Below are positions 25,426 to 34,265 of a stretch of DNA of 42,518 nt, piece after piece. Made by a program: the position numbers and the translations under genes. Position 1 is the stretch's first letter, and every line of letters starts with the position of its first letter. The notes under the pieces were generated by a model that had not been told where the DNA came from, made no database searches, and worked only from the letters and a program-made list of their open reading frames with translations. The stretch lies in assembly GCF_018207095.1 (NCBI RefSeq), contig NZ_QOCZ01000096.1, positions 1-42,518 on the forward strand, written 5' to 3'. This DNA comes from Nocardiopsis sp. MG754419 (GTDB taxonomy: Bacteria; Actinomycetota; Actinomycetes; Streptosporangiales; Streptosporangiaceae).

Positions 25426-26220
25426 ATGCGACGGGCCACCGGAGCACGCGTGCACGCCGAGGACGTCTCGCTCACCACACGCGAGGGCCCCGTCTACACG
25501 GGGGTGGGTTTCACGGCACGGCCGGGGACGCTCACGGTCTTCCAGGCCGATTCCGGCGGAGGTCGCAGTGCCCTGCTGCTCACGCTCACCGGCCGGATGC
25601 GCCCCACCCGGGGGCTCCTGCACGTGGACGGCCACACCCTGCCGCGACAGGCGCGCAAGGTGCGTCGGATCAGCGCCCTCGGACTCATGAACGACGTCAA
25701 CGCGCTCGACGAACGCCTACGGGTGCGCGAACACCTCTCCGAGGCACGGCTGCTGCGCCTGCGTCCGGCCGCGCGTTCGGTCACGGACGAGGCCATGGAG
25801 GCGGTCGGGCTTGCCGACCTGGACCGGAGCACCCTGGTCAAGGAGCTGGCCATGACCCAACGGCGACGTTTGGGCCTGGCTCTGGGACTGGTGTACGAGC
25901 CCCGCCTGTTGGCCGTGGACGACGTCGACGGCGGGCTCGGCACCGAACACCGGGCCTCCCTGTGGCGCACCCTCAAGGATCTGGCCGAGGAGGGGCTGAC
26001 CGTCATCGCCACCTGCGCCGACGCCCACGGATTGGACGCCGTGGCCGACCGCGACACCCAGGGCCCCCTTCCCATCCGCCAGGGTGGTGAGGCCTGCCTC
26101 GACCGGGGCGACGGGAAGGAGGACGACGCGGTCGTCGGCGTCTCCGCGCTGCTCGGCCCCGCGGAGGAACGCGCGAAGCGCGGCCGCCGGAAGGGGGGCG
26201 CCCACCGTGCCCAGGACTGA
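25426..26220 (+). CDS. Degenerate ABC-transporter ATPase-like protein
   Basis: 264-residue ABC ATPase fold in which every catalytic motif is altered. Walker A reads ADSGGGRSA (41-49), with Arg47 for the invariant Lys. The signature LSGGQ reads LAMTQ (141-145). Walker B reads LLAVDDVDGG, with Asp166 where the catalytic Glu belongs. The H-loop His is replaced (ATCAD). Overall strand and helix order and the QRRRLGLALGL segment remain, so the fold is probably kept but ATP hydrolysis is doubtful. Start ATG 25426 with AGGGG upstream. Its end overlaps the YhgE/Pip gene by 14 bases. Likely partner: that ABC-2-like membrane protein. Confidence 0.8.
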   Translation: MRRATGARVHAEDVSLTTREGPVYTGVGFTARPGTLTVFQADSGGGRSALLLTLTGRMRPTRGLLHVDGHTLPRQARKVRRISALGLMNDVNALDERLRVREHLSEARLLRLRPAARSVTDEAMEAVGLADLDRSTLVKELAMTQRRRLGLALGLVYEPRLLAVDDVDGGLGTEHRASLWRTLKDLAEEGLTVIATCADAHGLDAVADRDTQGPLPIRQGGEACLDRGDGKEDDAVVGVSALLGPAEERAKRGRRKGGAHRAQD

Positions 26221-28315
26221 CCGGACACCGCGTTACCGCCCCTTCGCCGTCCCCCGACTCGGGCTGCTCACCATGCGGTCCTTCCTGCGTTCCCCGCTGC
26301 CCACCGCCGCGCTGGCCGCCCTGATGCTCATCCCCCTGCTCTACTCCGGGATGTACCTCTGGTCGTTCTGGGACCCCTTCGACCGCATGGAGCACCTGCC
26401 CGTCGCACTCGTCGACGAGGACACGGGGGCGGAGGTCGACGGCGACGAGGTGAACGCCGGACGGGAACTGACCGACACCCTCCTGGACCGCGGCGACCTC
26501 GACTGGCACCTGGTGGAGGCCGACGACGCGGCCCGCGGGCTCGCCGACGGCGACTACTACGTCACCCTCACCATCCCCGCGCACTTCAGCGAGGCACTCA
26601 CCTCACCCTCGCGGGACCGCGAGGACCCCACCACCGCGCTGCTCGTCGCCGACTACAACGACTCCAACAGCTACATCGTCCGGCAGCTCGCCGGCAGCGC
26701 CTTCAAGGAGATCCGCGAGGCCGCCGCCACCTCGGCGATCAGCGACTACCTCGACCGGATCTTCCTCGGTTTCAACGAGATCCACGGCAGTACCGAGGAG
26801 GCGGCCGACGGCGCCGACCGGCTCGCGGAGGGCGCGGGGGACGCCGAGACCGGGTCCGGTGCACTCTCCGACGGCATCGACGACGCCCACACCGGCGCGG
26901 GCTCGCTCAGCGAGGGGATCGGTGATCTCTACGAGGGTTCCTCGACCCTGGCGAGCGGTGCCGGCGACGCCTCCTCACAGGTCTCCGCCAAGGTGGACGA
27001 CCTGAACGACCTGGCCGACGACGTCCTGCCCCGGCTGCGGGAGGACATCCCCGACGTCCAGGAACGCGCGGATGAGGTCGCCGACGTGGCCGCGGGGGTG
27101 AACGAGGCCCTGGGCGAGTTGCCCGAGCGGATCGACGTCTCCGGGCTGGAGGACGTGGACGGCCGACTGTCCGCGTTCCTGGAGGAACATCCCGAACTGG
27201 AGCGGGAGCAGCCCGAGCTGCACGCGCTGCTGACCGATCTCCAGGACGCCATGGACACCGCCCTCGACGTGGCGGGGTTCGTCAGCGACCACCGCCAGGA
27301 GATCGACGACACCGCCGCCGACGCCGCCGCCCTGAGCACGAGGGCGGCCGAGATCGCCGACGACCTGCCGGACATCGTGGACCAGGCCGAGGGCGCCCGC
27401 GACCAGGTGGACGAACTCGACGAGGGTCTGGCCGACCTCGCCGAGGGCGCGCGGGAGCTCCGCGACGGCCTGGCCGAGGCCTCACAGGGGGCGAGCGACC
27501 TCGACAGCGGCCTCGGCACGCTCAGTGGCGGTGCCGGCGAACTGAACGAAGGGCTGGATCTGCTGGCCTCGGGTTCGGGCGACCTCGCCTCGGGCCTTGC
27601 GGACGGGGTGGACGAGATTCCCACCTACTCCGACTCCGGCCGTACCAACGCGGCCGCGATGATGAGCGAACCGGTCCGTCTCGACAGCCGGGTGGACAAC
27701 GAGGTGCCCGACTACGGCACCGGTTTCGCCCCCTTCTTCGTGCCCCTGTCCCTGTGGGTGGGGGCGATGGTCGTGTTCATGGTGTTGCCGGCCCTGTCCG
27801 AACGCGGCCTGGCCTCGGCCTCACCGTCCTGGCGGGTGGCACTGGCCGGTCGGGTGGTGCCCATGTTGGTCGGCTGGGCGCAGGTCCTGATCATGATGGC
27901 CGTCCTGCACGTCGGGCTGGGCCTGGAATCGGCCCACTGGCCACTGCTGTCGACCTTCCTCCTGCTCACCGCCTCCGCGTTCGCCGCCACCGTGCAGTAC
28001 CTGACCGTGCGGTTCGGCGCGGCCGGTCGCGTGGTCGCACTGGCGTTGCTGGTGCTGCAGCTGACCTCGGCCGGGGGCACCTACCCGATCGAGACCAGCC
28101 CGGCGTTCTTCCAGGCCATCGGCCCCTTCCTGCCGTTGCACTGGGGAGTGACCGCCATGCGTCACCTCATCGGCGGCGGAGACATGACGCTCGTGGCACA
28201 GGCGTTCGGTGTGATGTCCCTGTGGTTGGTGGTGCCCCTGCTGTTGACCTGGCTGGCGGTGGCCCGCAAGCGTGTGTGGACGATGTCCACCCTCTACCCG
28301 GCGCTGAAGATCTAG
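26207..28315 (+). CDS. YhgE/Pip-family membrane protein with ABC-2-like C-terminal domain
   Basis: 702-residue protein of the YhgE/Pip group (phage-infection protein and ESAT-6 secretion accessory relatives). One membrane segment at about 33-50 is followed by an extracytoplasmic region of about 450 residues. That region is rich in short repeats in which Gly or Ala and Leu recur with a heptad-like spacing (RLAEGAGD, ALSDGIDD, SLSEGIGD). Six membrane segments of ABC-2 type close the protein. The start is GTG 26207 (GGAAGGGGGG upstream), overlapping the ATPase-like gene and so translationally coupled to it. The tetR gene begins 13 bases after its stop. Its cargo is unknown; drug or lipid export is a guess. 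Confidence 0.85.
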   Translation: MPRTDRTPRYRPFAVPRLGLLTMRSFLRSPLPTAALAALMLIPLLYSGMYLWSFWDPFDRMEHLPVALVDEDTGAEVDGDEVNAGRELTDTLLDRGDLDWHLVEADDAARGLADGDYYVTLTIPAHFSEALTSPSRDREDPTTALLVADYNDSNSYIVRQLAGSAFKEIREAAATSAISDYLDRIFLGFNEIHGSTEEAADGADRLAEGAGDAETGSGALSDGIDDAHTGAGSLSEGIGDLYEGSSTLASGAGDASSQVSAKVDDLNDLADDVLPRLREDIPDVQERADEVADVAAGVNEALGELPERIDVSGLEDVDGRLSAFLEEHPELEREQPELHALLTDLQDAMDTALDVAGFVSDHRQEIDDTAADAAALSTRAAEIADDLPDIVDQAEGARDQVDELDEGLADLAEGARELRDGLAEASQGASDLDSGLGTLSGGAGELNEGLDLLASGSGDLASGLADGVDEIPTYSDSGRTNAAAMMSEPVRLDSRVDNEVPDYGTGFAPFFVPLSLWVGAMVVFMVLPALSERGLASASPSWRVALAGRVVPMLVGWAQVLIMMAVLHVGLGLESAHWPLLSTFLLLTASAFAATVQYLTVRFGAAGRVVALALLVLQLTSAGGTYPIETSPAFFQAIGPFLPLHWGVTAMRHLIGGGDMTLVAQAFGVMSLWLVVPLLLTWLAVARKRVWTMSTLYPALKI

Positions 28316-28327
28316 GTGGAGGGCACA

Positions 28328-28972
28328 ATGGAGGCGATGAACGTGCAGACCCCCGAGCCCTCGCGACGTGCCGGCGGTCGCCGCGAGGCGACCCGGCGCA
28401 AGCTCTTCGAGGCCGCCGTCACCCTGATCTCCGAGCAGGGCTACGGCGACACCACGGTGGACGAGATCGCCGAACGCGCGGGCGTGGCCAAGGGCACGGT
28501 CTACTACAACTTCGGCGGGAAGGACGAGCTGTACGCCTCCCTGATGGAGTGGGGCGTGACCCGGCTGGCCGACACGCTGCGCGAGGCCGTGCCCGAACCC
28601 GAGGTCGAGCCCCGTCGGGCCCTGGCTGAGGTACTGCGGGCCGGGGTCGTGTTCATCGGCACCCACGAGGCACTGGCCCGGCTCCTCATGGCCGAGACCT
28701 GGCGCACCAACCGCTCCTGGTACGCCACCGTCCGACAGATCCGCACCCAGGCGATCGGGGTCATCACCGACCAGCTCGACACGATGGTCGAACGCGGACT
28801 GACCCGTCCGGATCTGGACACCGCGCTCGCGGGGTCGGCGCTGTTCGGCATGGTGGTGACCGTGGCCCTCGACTGGCGGACCCTCCAGCCCGAGCGGTCC
28901 GTGGAGGAGATCCACACCACCCTGGCGCACATGGCCGACGGTCTGATCGGCTCGCCCTCGTCACCGTACTGA
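28328..28972 (+). CDS. TetR-family regulator of the YhgE/Pip operon
   Basis: 214-residue TetR/AcrR-type repressor. The N-terminal HTH is clear: RRKLFEAAVTLISEQGYGDT, then TVDEIAERAGVAKGTVYYNF. The helical C-terminal half would bind a ligand. Start: I prefer ATG 28328, with GGTGGAGGG 5 bases upstream; GTG 28316, directly after the YhgE stop, and ATG 28337 are alternatives. Being the last gene of the operon, it probably controls the palindrome at 25389-25402 and so its own synthesis. Confidence 0.88.
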   Translation: MEAMNVQTPEPSRRAGGRREATRRKLFEAAVTLISEQGYGDTTVDEIAERAGVAKGTVYYNFGGKDELYASLMEWGVTRLADTLREAVPEPEVEPRRALAEVLRAGVVFIGTHEALARLLMAETWRTNRSWYATVRQIRTQAIGVITDQLDTMVERGLTRPDLDTALAGSALFGMVVTVALDWRTLQPERSVEEIHTTLAHMADGLIGSPSSPY

Positions 28973-29018
28973 GCGTCCCAGCACGCCCCACGCGAACCCC
29001 CGGAAGGACTCCCCCACC

Positions 29019-29423
29019 ATGGCCGATCTGTATCCCCTGCTCCCAGCACTGGCCGGCGCGATCCTCCTGTGGGTCGTCGCGCGGGACACCCGAATGGAAC
29101 TGCGCCTGATCAAACACGGGGTGCGGGCCAAGGGGCGGGTCATCGGCTACCACGAGACGTCGGTCGCCTCGCGGATGATCGTGCAGTTCCAGACCGAGGA
29201 GGGCAAGGAGGTGCACGCCGAGCACGAGAACACCGGTTGGACGGCCTCACGCGCCGGGGAGATCGTCACGGTCTCCTACGACCCCGACGCACCCGAGCGC
29301 GCCCGAATCGTCTCCGCCCCCTGGTTGAGCCACTACGTGCGAGCGCTGTTCGGCACCCTGGGCCTGATCCTGGTGGCGGCGGGGGCGTTCCTCGGCTACC
29401 TGCACTGGGGCGAGACCTCCTGA
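29019..29423 (+). CDS. DUF3592-domain small membrane protein
   Basis: 134-residue protein with a membrane segment at about 5-21 and another at about 107-127, with a DUF3592 beta-rich segment between them (VRAKGRVIGYHE, then VQFQTEEGKEVHAEHE, then GEIVTVSYDPDAPERARI). The domain's function is unknown; it often sits in envelope-related gene groups. Start ATG 29019 with GGAAGGA upstream. It is 46 bases after the tetR stop and could be read from the same operon. A hairpin separates it from the convergent gene. Confidence 0.8.
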   Translation: MADLYPLLPALAGAILLWVVARDTRMELRLIKHGVRAKGRVIGYHETSVASRMIVQFQTEEGKEVHAEHENTGWTASRAGEIVTVSYDPDAPERARIVSAPWLSHYVRALFGTLGLILVAAGAFLGYLHWGETS

Positions 29424-29433
29424 GCCCCACCCC

Positions 29434-29457
29434 GCGACGGTGGCGGGCACCGGTCGC
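29434..29457. terminator. Hairpin between convergent genes
   Basis: GCGACGGTG pairs with CACCG-G-TCGC (9 pairs, one bulged base) around GCGGG, in the 43-base gap between the DUF3592 and VanZ/RDD gene stops. Confidence 0.5.
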
Positions 29458-29466
29458 CGCGCACGC

Positions 29467-30564
29467 TCAGACGTGGGTCGGTTCCCGATCCGTTCGGGGC
29501 GGCTCCTCGGCCGGCGGCGCGTAGCGCACCAACCGCTCGGGCAGTCCGCCGTCCAGGGTGGCGCGCGTGCGCACCCGGGTACCGCAGACGAGGTCGGCCA
29601 GGCCGGTCCCGTCGGGGCGGACCACGGCGGTGGAGGCGTGGAGGGCGACCACGATCAGGGACCACCACCCCAGGCCGAGGGCGATGAGCACCACCACGGG
29701 CGCCTGCAAGAGGAGAGAGCGCAGCAGGACACGGTGCCTCGGGGCGGCGCGGGGCACCGTCCGGTCGGCCAGGGCGACCCGGACGGCGGCGGTCCCCAGG
29801 GTGGCGCGGTCCCGACGCATCAGCGGCAGGAACAGCCCGAACACCAGGGCGAGCCCGAAGAGGAGCGCGGTGCGGACCTCGTCCTCGACCCCGGAGCCGA
29901 TCACGCCGTAGGCGTGCAGCAGGGCGACGGTGAGCGCGGAGCCGAACCACCACAGGCCGAGATCGAGCAGGGTGCCGAGGACACGACGGGTGAGGTCGGG
30001 GACACCGCGGTCCGGAACCGCGCCTGGCCAGGAACGGTGCGGGCCGAGGGGCCAGAACAGGGGCGCCCACCTGGCCGCGAGCCACCCGAGGAGCACCCCG
30101 GCCACGGCGACCCCGGCGAGGGCGAGCGGACCGGTGTTGTACGCGCACGGATAGAACCCGAGGACGCCGGTGGCGCGGACGGCCGTCACCGCCAGGGCCA
30201 GGGCGGTGCCCAGGGCGAGGGTGACCGGGAGTCCGCGGCGGAACCGGGCCCGGGCCAGGATCCCCACCGGGAGGAACACCCCGAAGGCGAGCAGGATGGA
30301 CCGCACGTCCAGGGGCGGCGTGGGTTCGGGGATGACCGGGCACACTCCGTCGACCGAGGCCGGCAGGGGCCAGACCGCGTAGGCGACCAGGCCGAGTCCG
30401 GTGAGCAGGGCCGCCAGGGTCAGCTGCCCGGGCCAACCGGCCAGGCGGCCGTAGCGCGTGAGCTGCCCGCGCAGGTAGAGAGCGGAGCCGACCACCATCA
30501 GCAGTGGCAGGGCGGCGACCGCCACGTCGATGGCGGCCTGTCCTCCGCCGAACGCTTGCCCCAT
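29467..30564 (-). CDS. VanZ-like/RDD-like integral membrane protein
   Basis: 365-residue polytopic protein. The N-terminal half (about 1-170) has five or six hydrophobic helices and resembles VanZ (FLPVGILARARFRRGLPVTL and the helix after it). The C-terminal half begins RRVLGTLLDLGLWW and continues TLGTAAVRVAL, the layout of an RDD domain with its conserved Arg and Asp. Such VanZ-RDD fusions occur in actinobacteria; function unknown, with transport or glycopeptide-related roles suggested only by name. Start ATG 30564 with GGGGAGAGG upstream. The frame stays open further upstream but runs into the dispersed repeat. Confidence 0.7.
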   Translation of the reverse strand: MGQAFGGGQAAIDVAVAALPLLMVVGSALYLRGQLTRYGRLAGWPGQLTLAALLTGLGLVAYAVWPLPASVDGVCPVIPEPTPPLDVRSILLAFGVFLPVGILARARFRRGLPVTLALGTALALAVTAVRATGVLGFYPCAYNTGPLALAGVAVAGVLLGWLAARWAPLFWPLGPHRSWPGAVPDRGVPDLTRRVLGTLLDLGLWWFGSALTVALLHAYGVIGSGVEDEVRTALLFGLALVFGLFLPLMRRDRATLGTAAVRVALADRTVPRAAPRHRVLLRSLLLQAPVVVLIALGLGWWSLIVVALHASTAVVRPDGTGLADLVCGTRVRTRATLDGGLPERLVRYAPPAEEPPRTDREPTHV

Positions 30565-30645
30565 GGAGTCCCTCTCCCCGTTCCGGCTCTGCGAGCCCTC
30601 ACGCTCGGCCCTGTTCGTTGCACCACAGGGGATGTTCTCTTGTGC

Positions 30646-30788
30646 GGGCGCCGGCGGAACGTGCCTCCGGCAGGGCCGGGGAGGAATCGGAGGTGGAATC
30701 GCGAGGAATGCGCCATTCCACCGCAGGTCCGACGGGTTCTCGCCGGGCCGCCGACCGCCCGAGGCCGGGCCGAGGCGCGGCGGAGACC
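30646..30788 (+). repeat. Dispersed repeat, copy 3 (diverged), with covarying hairpin
   Basis: Begins GGGCGCCGGCGG and ends GGCGGAGACCC, with the same order of blocks as the copies at 24014 and 24175 but many substitutions. The central stem is GGTGGAAT (30692-30699) with ATTCCACC (30715-30722). Relative to the tandem copies, G to A in the left arm is matched by C to T in the right arm, so pairing is kept. The loop retains CGCGAG-AA, and GCAGG follows the stem in all three. Confidence 0.75.
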
Positions 30789-31240
30789 CTCGAAAACCCA
30801 GGCTAGTACGGGCGGTGGGCGTGTGGGTGCGGAACGCCGATTCGGCGGTCGATCCCCGGAACGACCGACCGGTCCGGACCGATAAGGAACACCGCAGCAC
30901 CCCTAGGAGCGCGTGAGACTTTTGTCCTATAGTCGTGCGCGACATCAGCACCATACTGACCGGTAGGCCACAGACCTGCATTTGTGTGAACATTCCACTG
31001 GTTCATGGCAGACTGCCTCCACCCCCGGATTATTCGGCGATTCACCGCCGAGATACGATCCCGAACGCCTAAAACCCCCATTCGTGGTTACTCTGCGACA
31101 GGTCCGTGTCACCCGAACCCCAGGCGAGACACGGCGTGCGGGCGGGAGGCGGTGCGCCCACGCCGGTCGCGACGAACGACCAGGCGGCCACGCCCCCGAG
31201 CCCGAACGACACACCCATGACGCGGATGGACAGGAGCACC
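30789..31240. other. Leader region of the conservon
   Basis: About 450 bases with no supported gene before cvnA. TATAGT at 30928-30933 is a good -10 hexamer without a clear -35. An inverted repeat TGAAC-N9-GTTCA lies at 30987-31005. The region is less G+C-rich than its surroundings and leaves room for a long 5' leader or several regulatory sites. Confidence 0.45.
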
Positions 31241-33817
31241 GTGCAGGCAGTACCGAAGAAACGCGGGCGGACGATCACAGCCCGCATCCGCGCCATGGTC
31301 ATGATCCCCACGACCGCGCTGGTCGCCCTGTGGCTCATCCTCACCTTCGTCCTCGGCGGCGACGCGATCTACCAGCTCATTCGCGCCAAGGCCACGGAGG
31401 ACCTGGTCACCCCCGCCGCCGTCGGCCTCGTGGACGCCATGGCCGAGCGGTCGGCCACCATCGCCTACGTCGAGAACACCGACGACGCCGAGCTGGCCCA
31501 GGGAATGGTGGAGGCCCGACAGAGCACCGACGACTCCCTCGGCGTGGTCGTGGAGGAGCTCATCGGCTTCGCCGACCTGGCCCCCGGCGACGGTGGCATG
31601 CACATCGAGATGTTGCACGGGATGTACCAGGAGATCGGCGAGATCCGCGAGGCCGTCGACTCCGGCGACGCGGGCCGCGGTGACGTCCTGGACTACTACA
31701 ACGAACTGATCCTGCACGGCGCCGACAGCTTCGACAGCCAGGGCCGTGAGGGCAACGAGGGCGACGCCGTCAGCCCCGGGTTCACCGCGATCTACATGTT
31801 CCGCACGGTGGACGTTCTCGCCCAGGCCGACGCCCAGATCGCCCGTGGCTTCGCCACCGACGAGCTCAGCGTCGAGGACCAGCGCGAGTTCACCGCCATG
31901 GTGGGCGCCTACGAGAGCCTTCTGGACGCCAACGCCGACTACCTGGAGGGTCCGGGTCAGACGGAGCGCTACGGGGCGGTGCTGGAGAGCCCCGAGTACG
32001 CCGCCCTACAGCGGATGCAGACCACGATCATCGAGCGCGAGGTGGAGACGGAGACCACCACCGACCCCGTGACGCTCGCACCGCAGACGGTCGAGAACCT
32101 GTCCATGCCGGTGAACGAGAACGAGTGGGACCAGGCCTACGGGCACGTCGTGGCCGAGCTCACCGCCCTGGGCGCCGACGAGGCAGGCCACGCCGCCGTC
32201 GTGACCCGCCGGGACGCCAACCAGGCCGTGATGCTCGCGGTCGGGGGCAGTCTCGGCGTGGCCGCCGTCACGGGCCTCGCCTTCCTCCTGGCCCGACGCT
32301 CCTCACGTGCCCTCAACGAGCAGCTGCTGACCCTGCGCGACGAGTCGCGCTCCCTGGCCGAGGACCGGCTGCCGTCGATCATGGAGCGCCTGCACCGGGG
32401 CGAGCGGATCGACACCGACACCGACCTCCCCGAACTCCGCGTCGACGACGACGAGATCGGTGAGGTCGCCAAGGCGTTCAACACCGCCCAGCGCGCCGCG
32501 GTCGACGAGGCGGTCCAGCAGACCGAGCTGCGCCACGGCGTCAACCGCGTCTTCCTCAACATCGCGCACCGCAGCCAGACACTGGTCCACCGCCAGCTGC
32601 GTCTCCTGGACAAGATGGAGCGGGAGCAGGAGGACCCGGACCAGCTCGCCCAGCTGTTCAAGCTGGACCACCTGGCGACCCGGTCGCGCCGTAACGCCGA
32701 GAACCTGCTGATCCTCGGCGGGGAGGCCCCCGGCCGTACCTGGCACCGCCCGATGCCGCTGATCGACGTCCTGCGCGGCGCGATCTCCGAGTCCGGCGAC
32801 TACACGCGGGTCAAGCGTGAACGGATCGCCCGGGTCAACCTCAACGGTCCGGCCGTCGCCGACGTCATCCACCTCGTCGCCGAGCTCGTCGACAACGCCG
32901 CGATGTTCTCGCCGCCGCACACCAGTGTGCGACTGAGCAGCGAGGACGTGCCCAACGGAGTGACGATCGAGATCGAGGACCGGGGCCTGGGCATGACCGA
33001 GGCCGAGTTCACGTCGGCCAACAGCCTGCTGGCCGAGCCCCCCGAGTTCGACGTCATGCGCCTCAACGAGAAGATGCGCCTGGGTCTGTTCGTGGTCTCG
33101 CACCTGGCCCACCGGCACGGCATCCGGGTGCACCTGCGCCCCTCCCCGTACGGCGGCGTGCAGGCCATCGTCCTGCTCCCGCAGGAGCTCATCTCCGGTG
33201 ACCGCACCCCGATGCCGACCACCGACACCGCGGGCGAGGAGATCTGGGAGGTGCGCGAGATCATGGGGCGCACCTCCGGGAACGCCCTGGAGTCCGGCCG
33301 ATCCGCCCGCGGCGACGCGGACCGGGGCAGCGCCAAACCGGTACTGACCTCGGTGTCCACCCCGGTCGAACGGGATTCCGGCGAGGACGTCCTGTCCGCT
33401 CCCCTGGAGGATCGTCCTCCGCTGCCCACCCGCGGCTCCCGCATCAGCGCGGTACCCGACAGTCGCCCCGACAGGACCACCACCCCCGAGTCCGGCGTGT
33501 CCGAGACACCGGCGGGCACCGTGCCCGCCCCCGAGGCTCCGTCGAGCCCGGCCCCGGACACCACGCCCGCCGACGACGGCCGGCCTCCCCTGCCCAAGCG
33601 GCGCCCCCAGGAGAACCTCGCCCCGCAGTTGGCCGACACGCCCTCCGGCGGTGGACCGGCCTCCGGCGCCCCGAACGCGACCCCGCCCGCGTTGGACGGC
33701 TCGGAACGGCTGGCTCGCCTGCGCAAGAACATGTCCGCGTTCCAGAAGGGCACGGACCGAGGACGGCGTGAGGGCAGGCAGCACACCAACGACACCGACA
33801 AGGACACGTCATCGTGA
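31241..33817 (+). CDS. cvnA: Conservon sensor kinase-like protein CvnA (nitrate/nitrite-sensor-type)
   Basis: 858-residue membrane protein that begins the Cvn complex. Membrane helix at about 18-38, an extracytoplasmic nitrate/nitrite-sensing-like region to about 325, second helix at about 328-350, HAMP-like linker, and a dimerisation helix with LDHLATRSRRNAENL (His477). The HATPase domain has the N-box ELVDNAAMFSPP (Asn552), EIEDRGLGM and a lid MRLGLFVVSHL. Residues about 690-858 are a Pro/Ser/Thr-rich tail. CvnA proteins resemble histidine kinases but no paired response regulator is present; signalling is thought to run through the B-C-D partners. I prefer GTG 31241 (AGGAG upstream) over ATG 31217. 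It overlaps cvnB by 4 bases. Confidence 0.9.
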   Translation: MQAVPKKRGRTITARIRAMVMIPTTALVALWLILTFVLGGDAIYQLIRAKATEDLVTPAAVGLVDAMAERSATIAYVENTDDAELAQGMVEARQSTDDSLGVVVEELIGFADLAPGDGGMHIEMLHGMYQEIGEIREAVDSGDAGRGDVLDYYNELILHGADSFDSQGREGNEGDAVSPGFTAIYMFRTVDVLAQADAQIARGFATDELSVEDQREFTAMVGAYESLLDANADYLEGPGQTERYGAVLESPEYAALQRMQTTIIEREVETETTTDPVTLAPQTVENLSMPVNENEWDQAYGHVVAELTALGADEAGHAAVVTRRDANQAVMLAVGGSLGVAAVTGLAFLLARRSSRALNEQLLTLRDESRSLAEDRLPSIMERLHRGERIDTDTDLPELRVDDDEIGEVAKAFNTAQRAAVDEAVQQTELRHGVNRVFLNIAHRSQTLVHRQLRLLDKMEREQEDPDQLAQLFKLDHLATRSRRNAENLLILGGEAPGRTWHRPMPLIDVLRGAISESGDYTRVKRERIARVNLNGPAVADVIHLVAELVDNAAMFSPPHTSVRLSSEDVPNGVTIEIEDRGLGMTEAEFTSANSLLAEPPEFDVMRLNEKMRLGLFVVSHLAHRHGIRVHLRPSPYGGVQAIVLLPQELISGDRTPMPTTDTAGEEIWEVREIMGRTSGNALESGRSARGDADRGSAKPVLTSVSTPVERDSGEDVLSAPLEDRPPLPTRGSRISAVPDSRPDRTTTPESGVSETPAGTVPAPEAPSSPAPDTTPADDGRPPLPKRRPQENLAPQLADTPSGGGPASGAPNATPPALDGSERLARLRKNMSAFQKGTDRGRREGRQHTNDTDKDTSS

Positions 33818-34257
33818 CCAGTACCGAAAGCGCAGGCGGCGACACCGCAGGCAAGAAGGACATCAACTGGCTGCTCGACGAGCTGCTCGATCGTGCGGTC
33901 GGCTCCCGGCACGCGATCGTCCTGTCCTCCGACGGGCTGCTCATCGGCCGCTCCCACGAGCTGGTCAAGGAGGACGCGGAGCACCTGTCGGCGGTGGCCT
34001 CCGCCTTCCAGAGCCTGGCCCGCGGCACCGGGCGCCACTTCGGCGGCGGCGAGGTGCTCCAGACCGTCGTCGAGATGGAGCAGGCCTACCTGTTCGTCAC
34101 CGGTGCCGGTCGGGGCGCGTGCCTGGCCGTCCTCGCCGAGGAGAGCGCCGACGTGGGTCTCATCGCCTACGAGATGAACGTCCTGGTCGAGCAGGTGGGC
34201 CGCTACATGGACGCCGCACCGCGCCGTGGAGGCGCCGGCCAGGACGTCGATCGATAG
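33814..34257 (+). CDS. cvnB: Roadblock/LC7 protein CvnB
   Basis: 147-residue Roadblock/LC7-domain protein, starting DINWLLDELLDRAVGSRHAI and continuing through VLSSDGLLIGRS, the hallmark of the conservon B component. Roadblock proteins dimerise and act as partners or regulators of small GTPases such as CvnD. The GTG overlaps the cvnA stop as GTGA. The gene is followed 8 bases later by cvnC. Cytoplasmic. Confidence 0.93.
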   Translation: MTSTESAGGDTAGKKDINWLLDELLDRAVGSRHAIVLSSDGLLIGRSHELVKEDAEHLSAVASAFQSLARGTGRHFGGGEVLQTVVEMEQAYLFVTGAGRGACLAVLAEESADVGLIAYEMNVLVEQVGRYMDAAPRRGGAGQDVDR

Positions 34258-34265
34258 GGGTCTGT

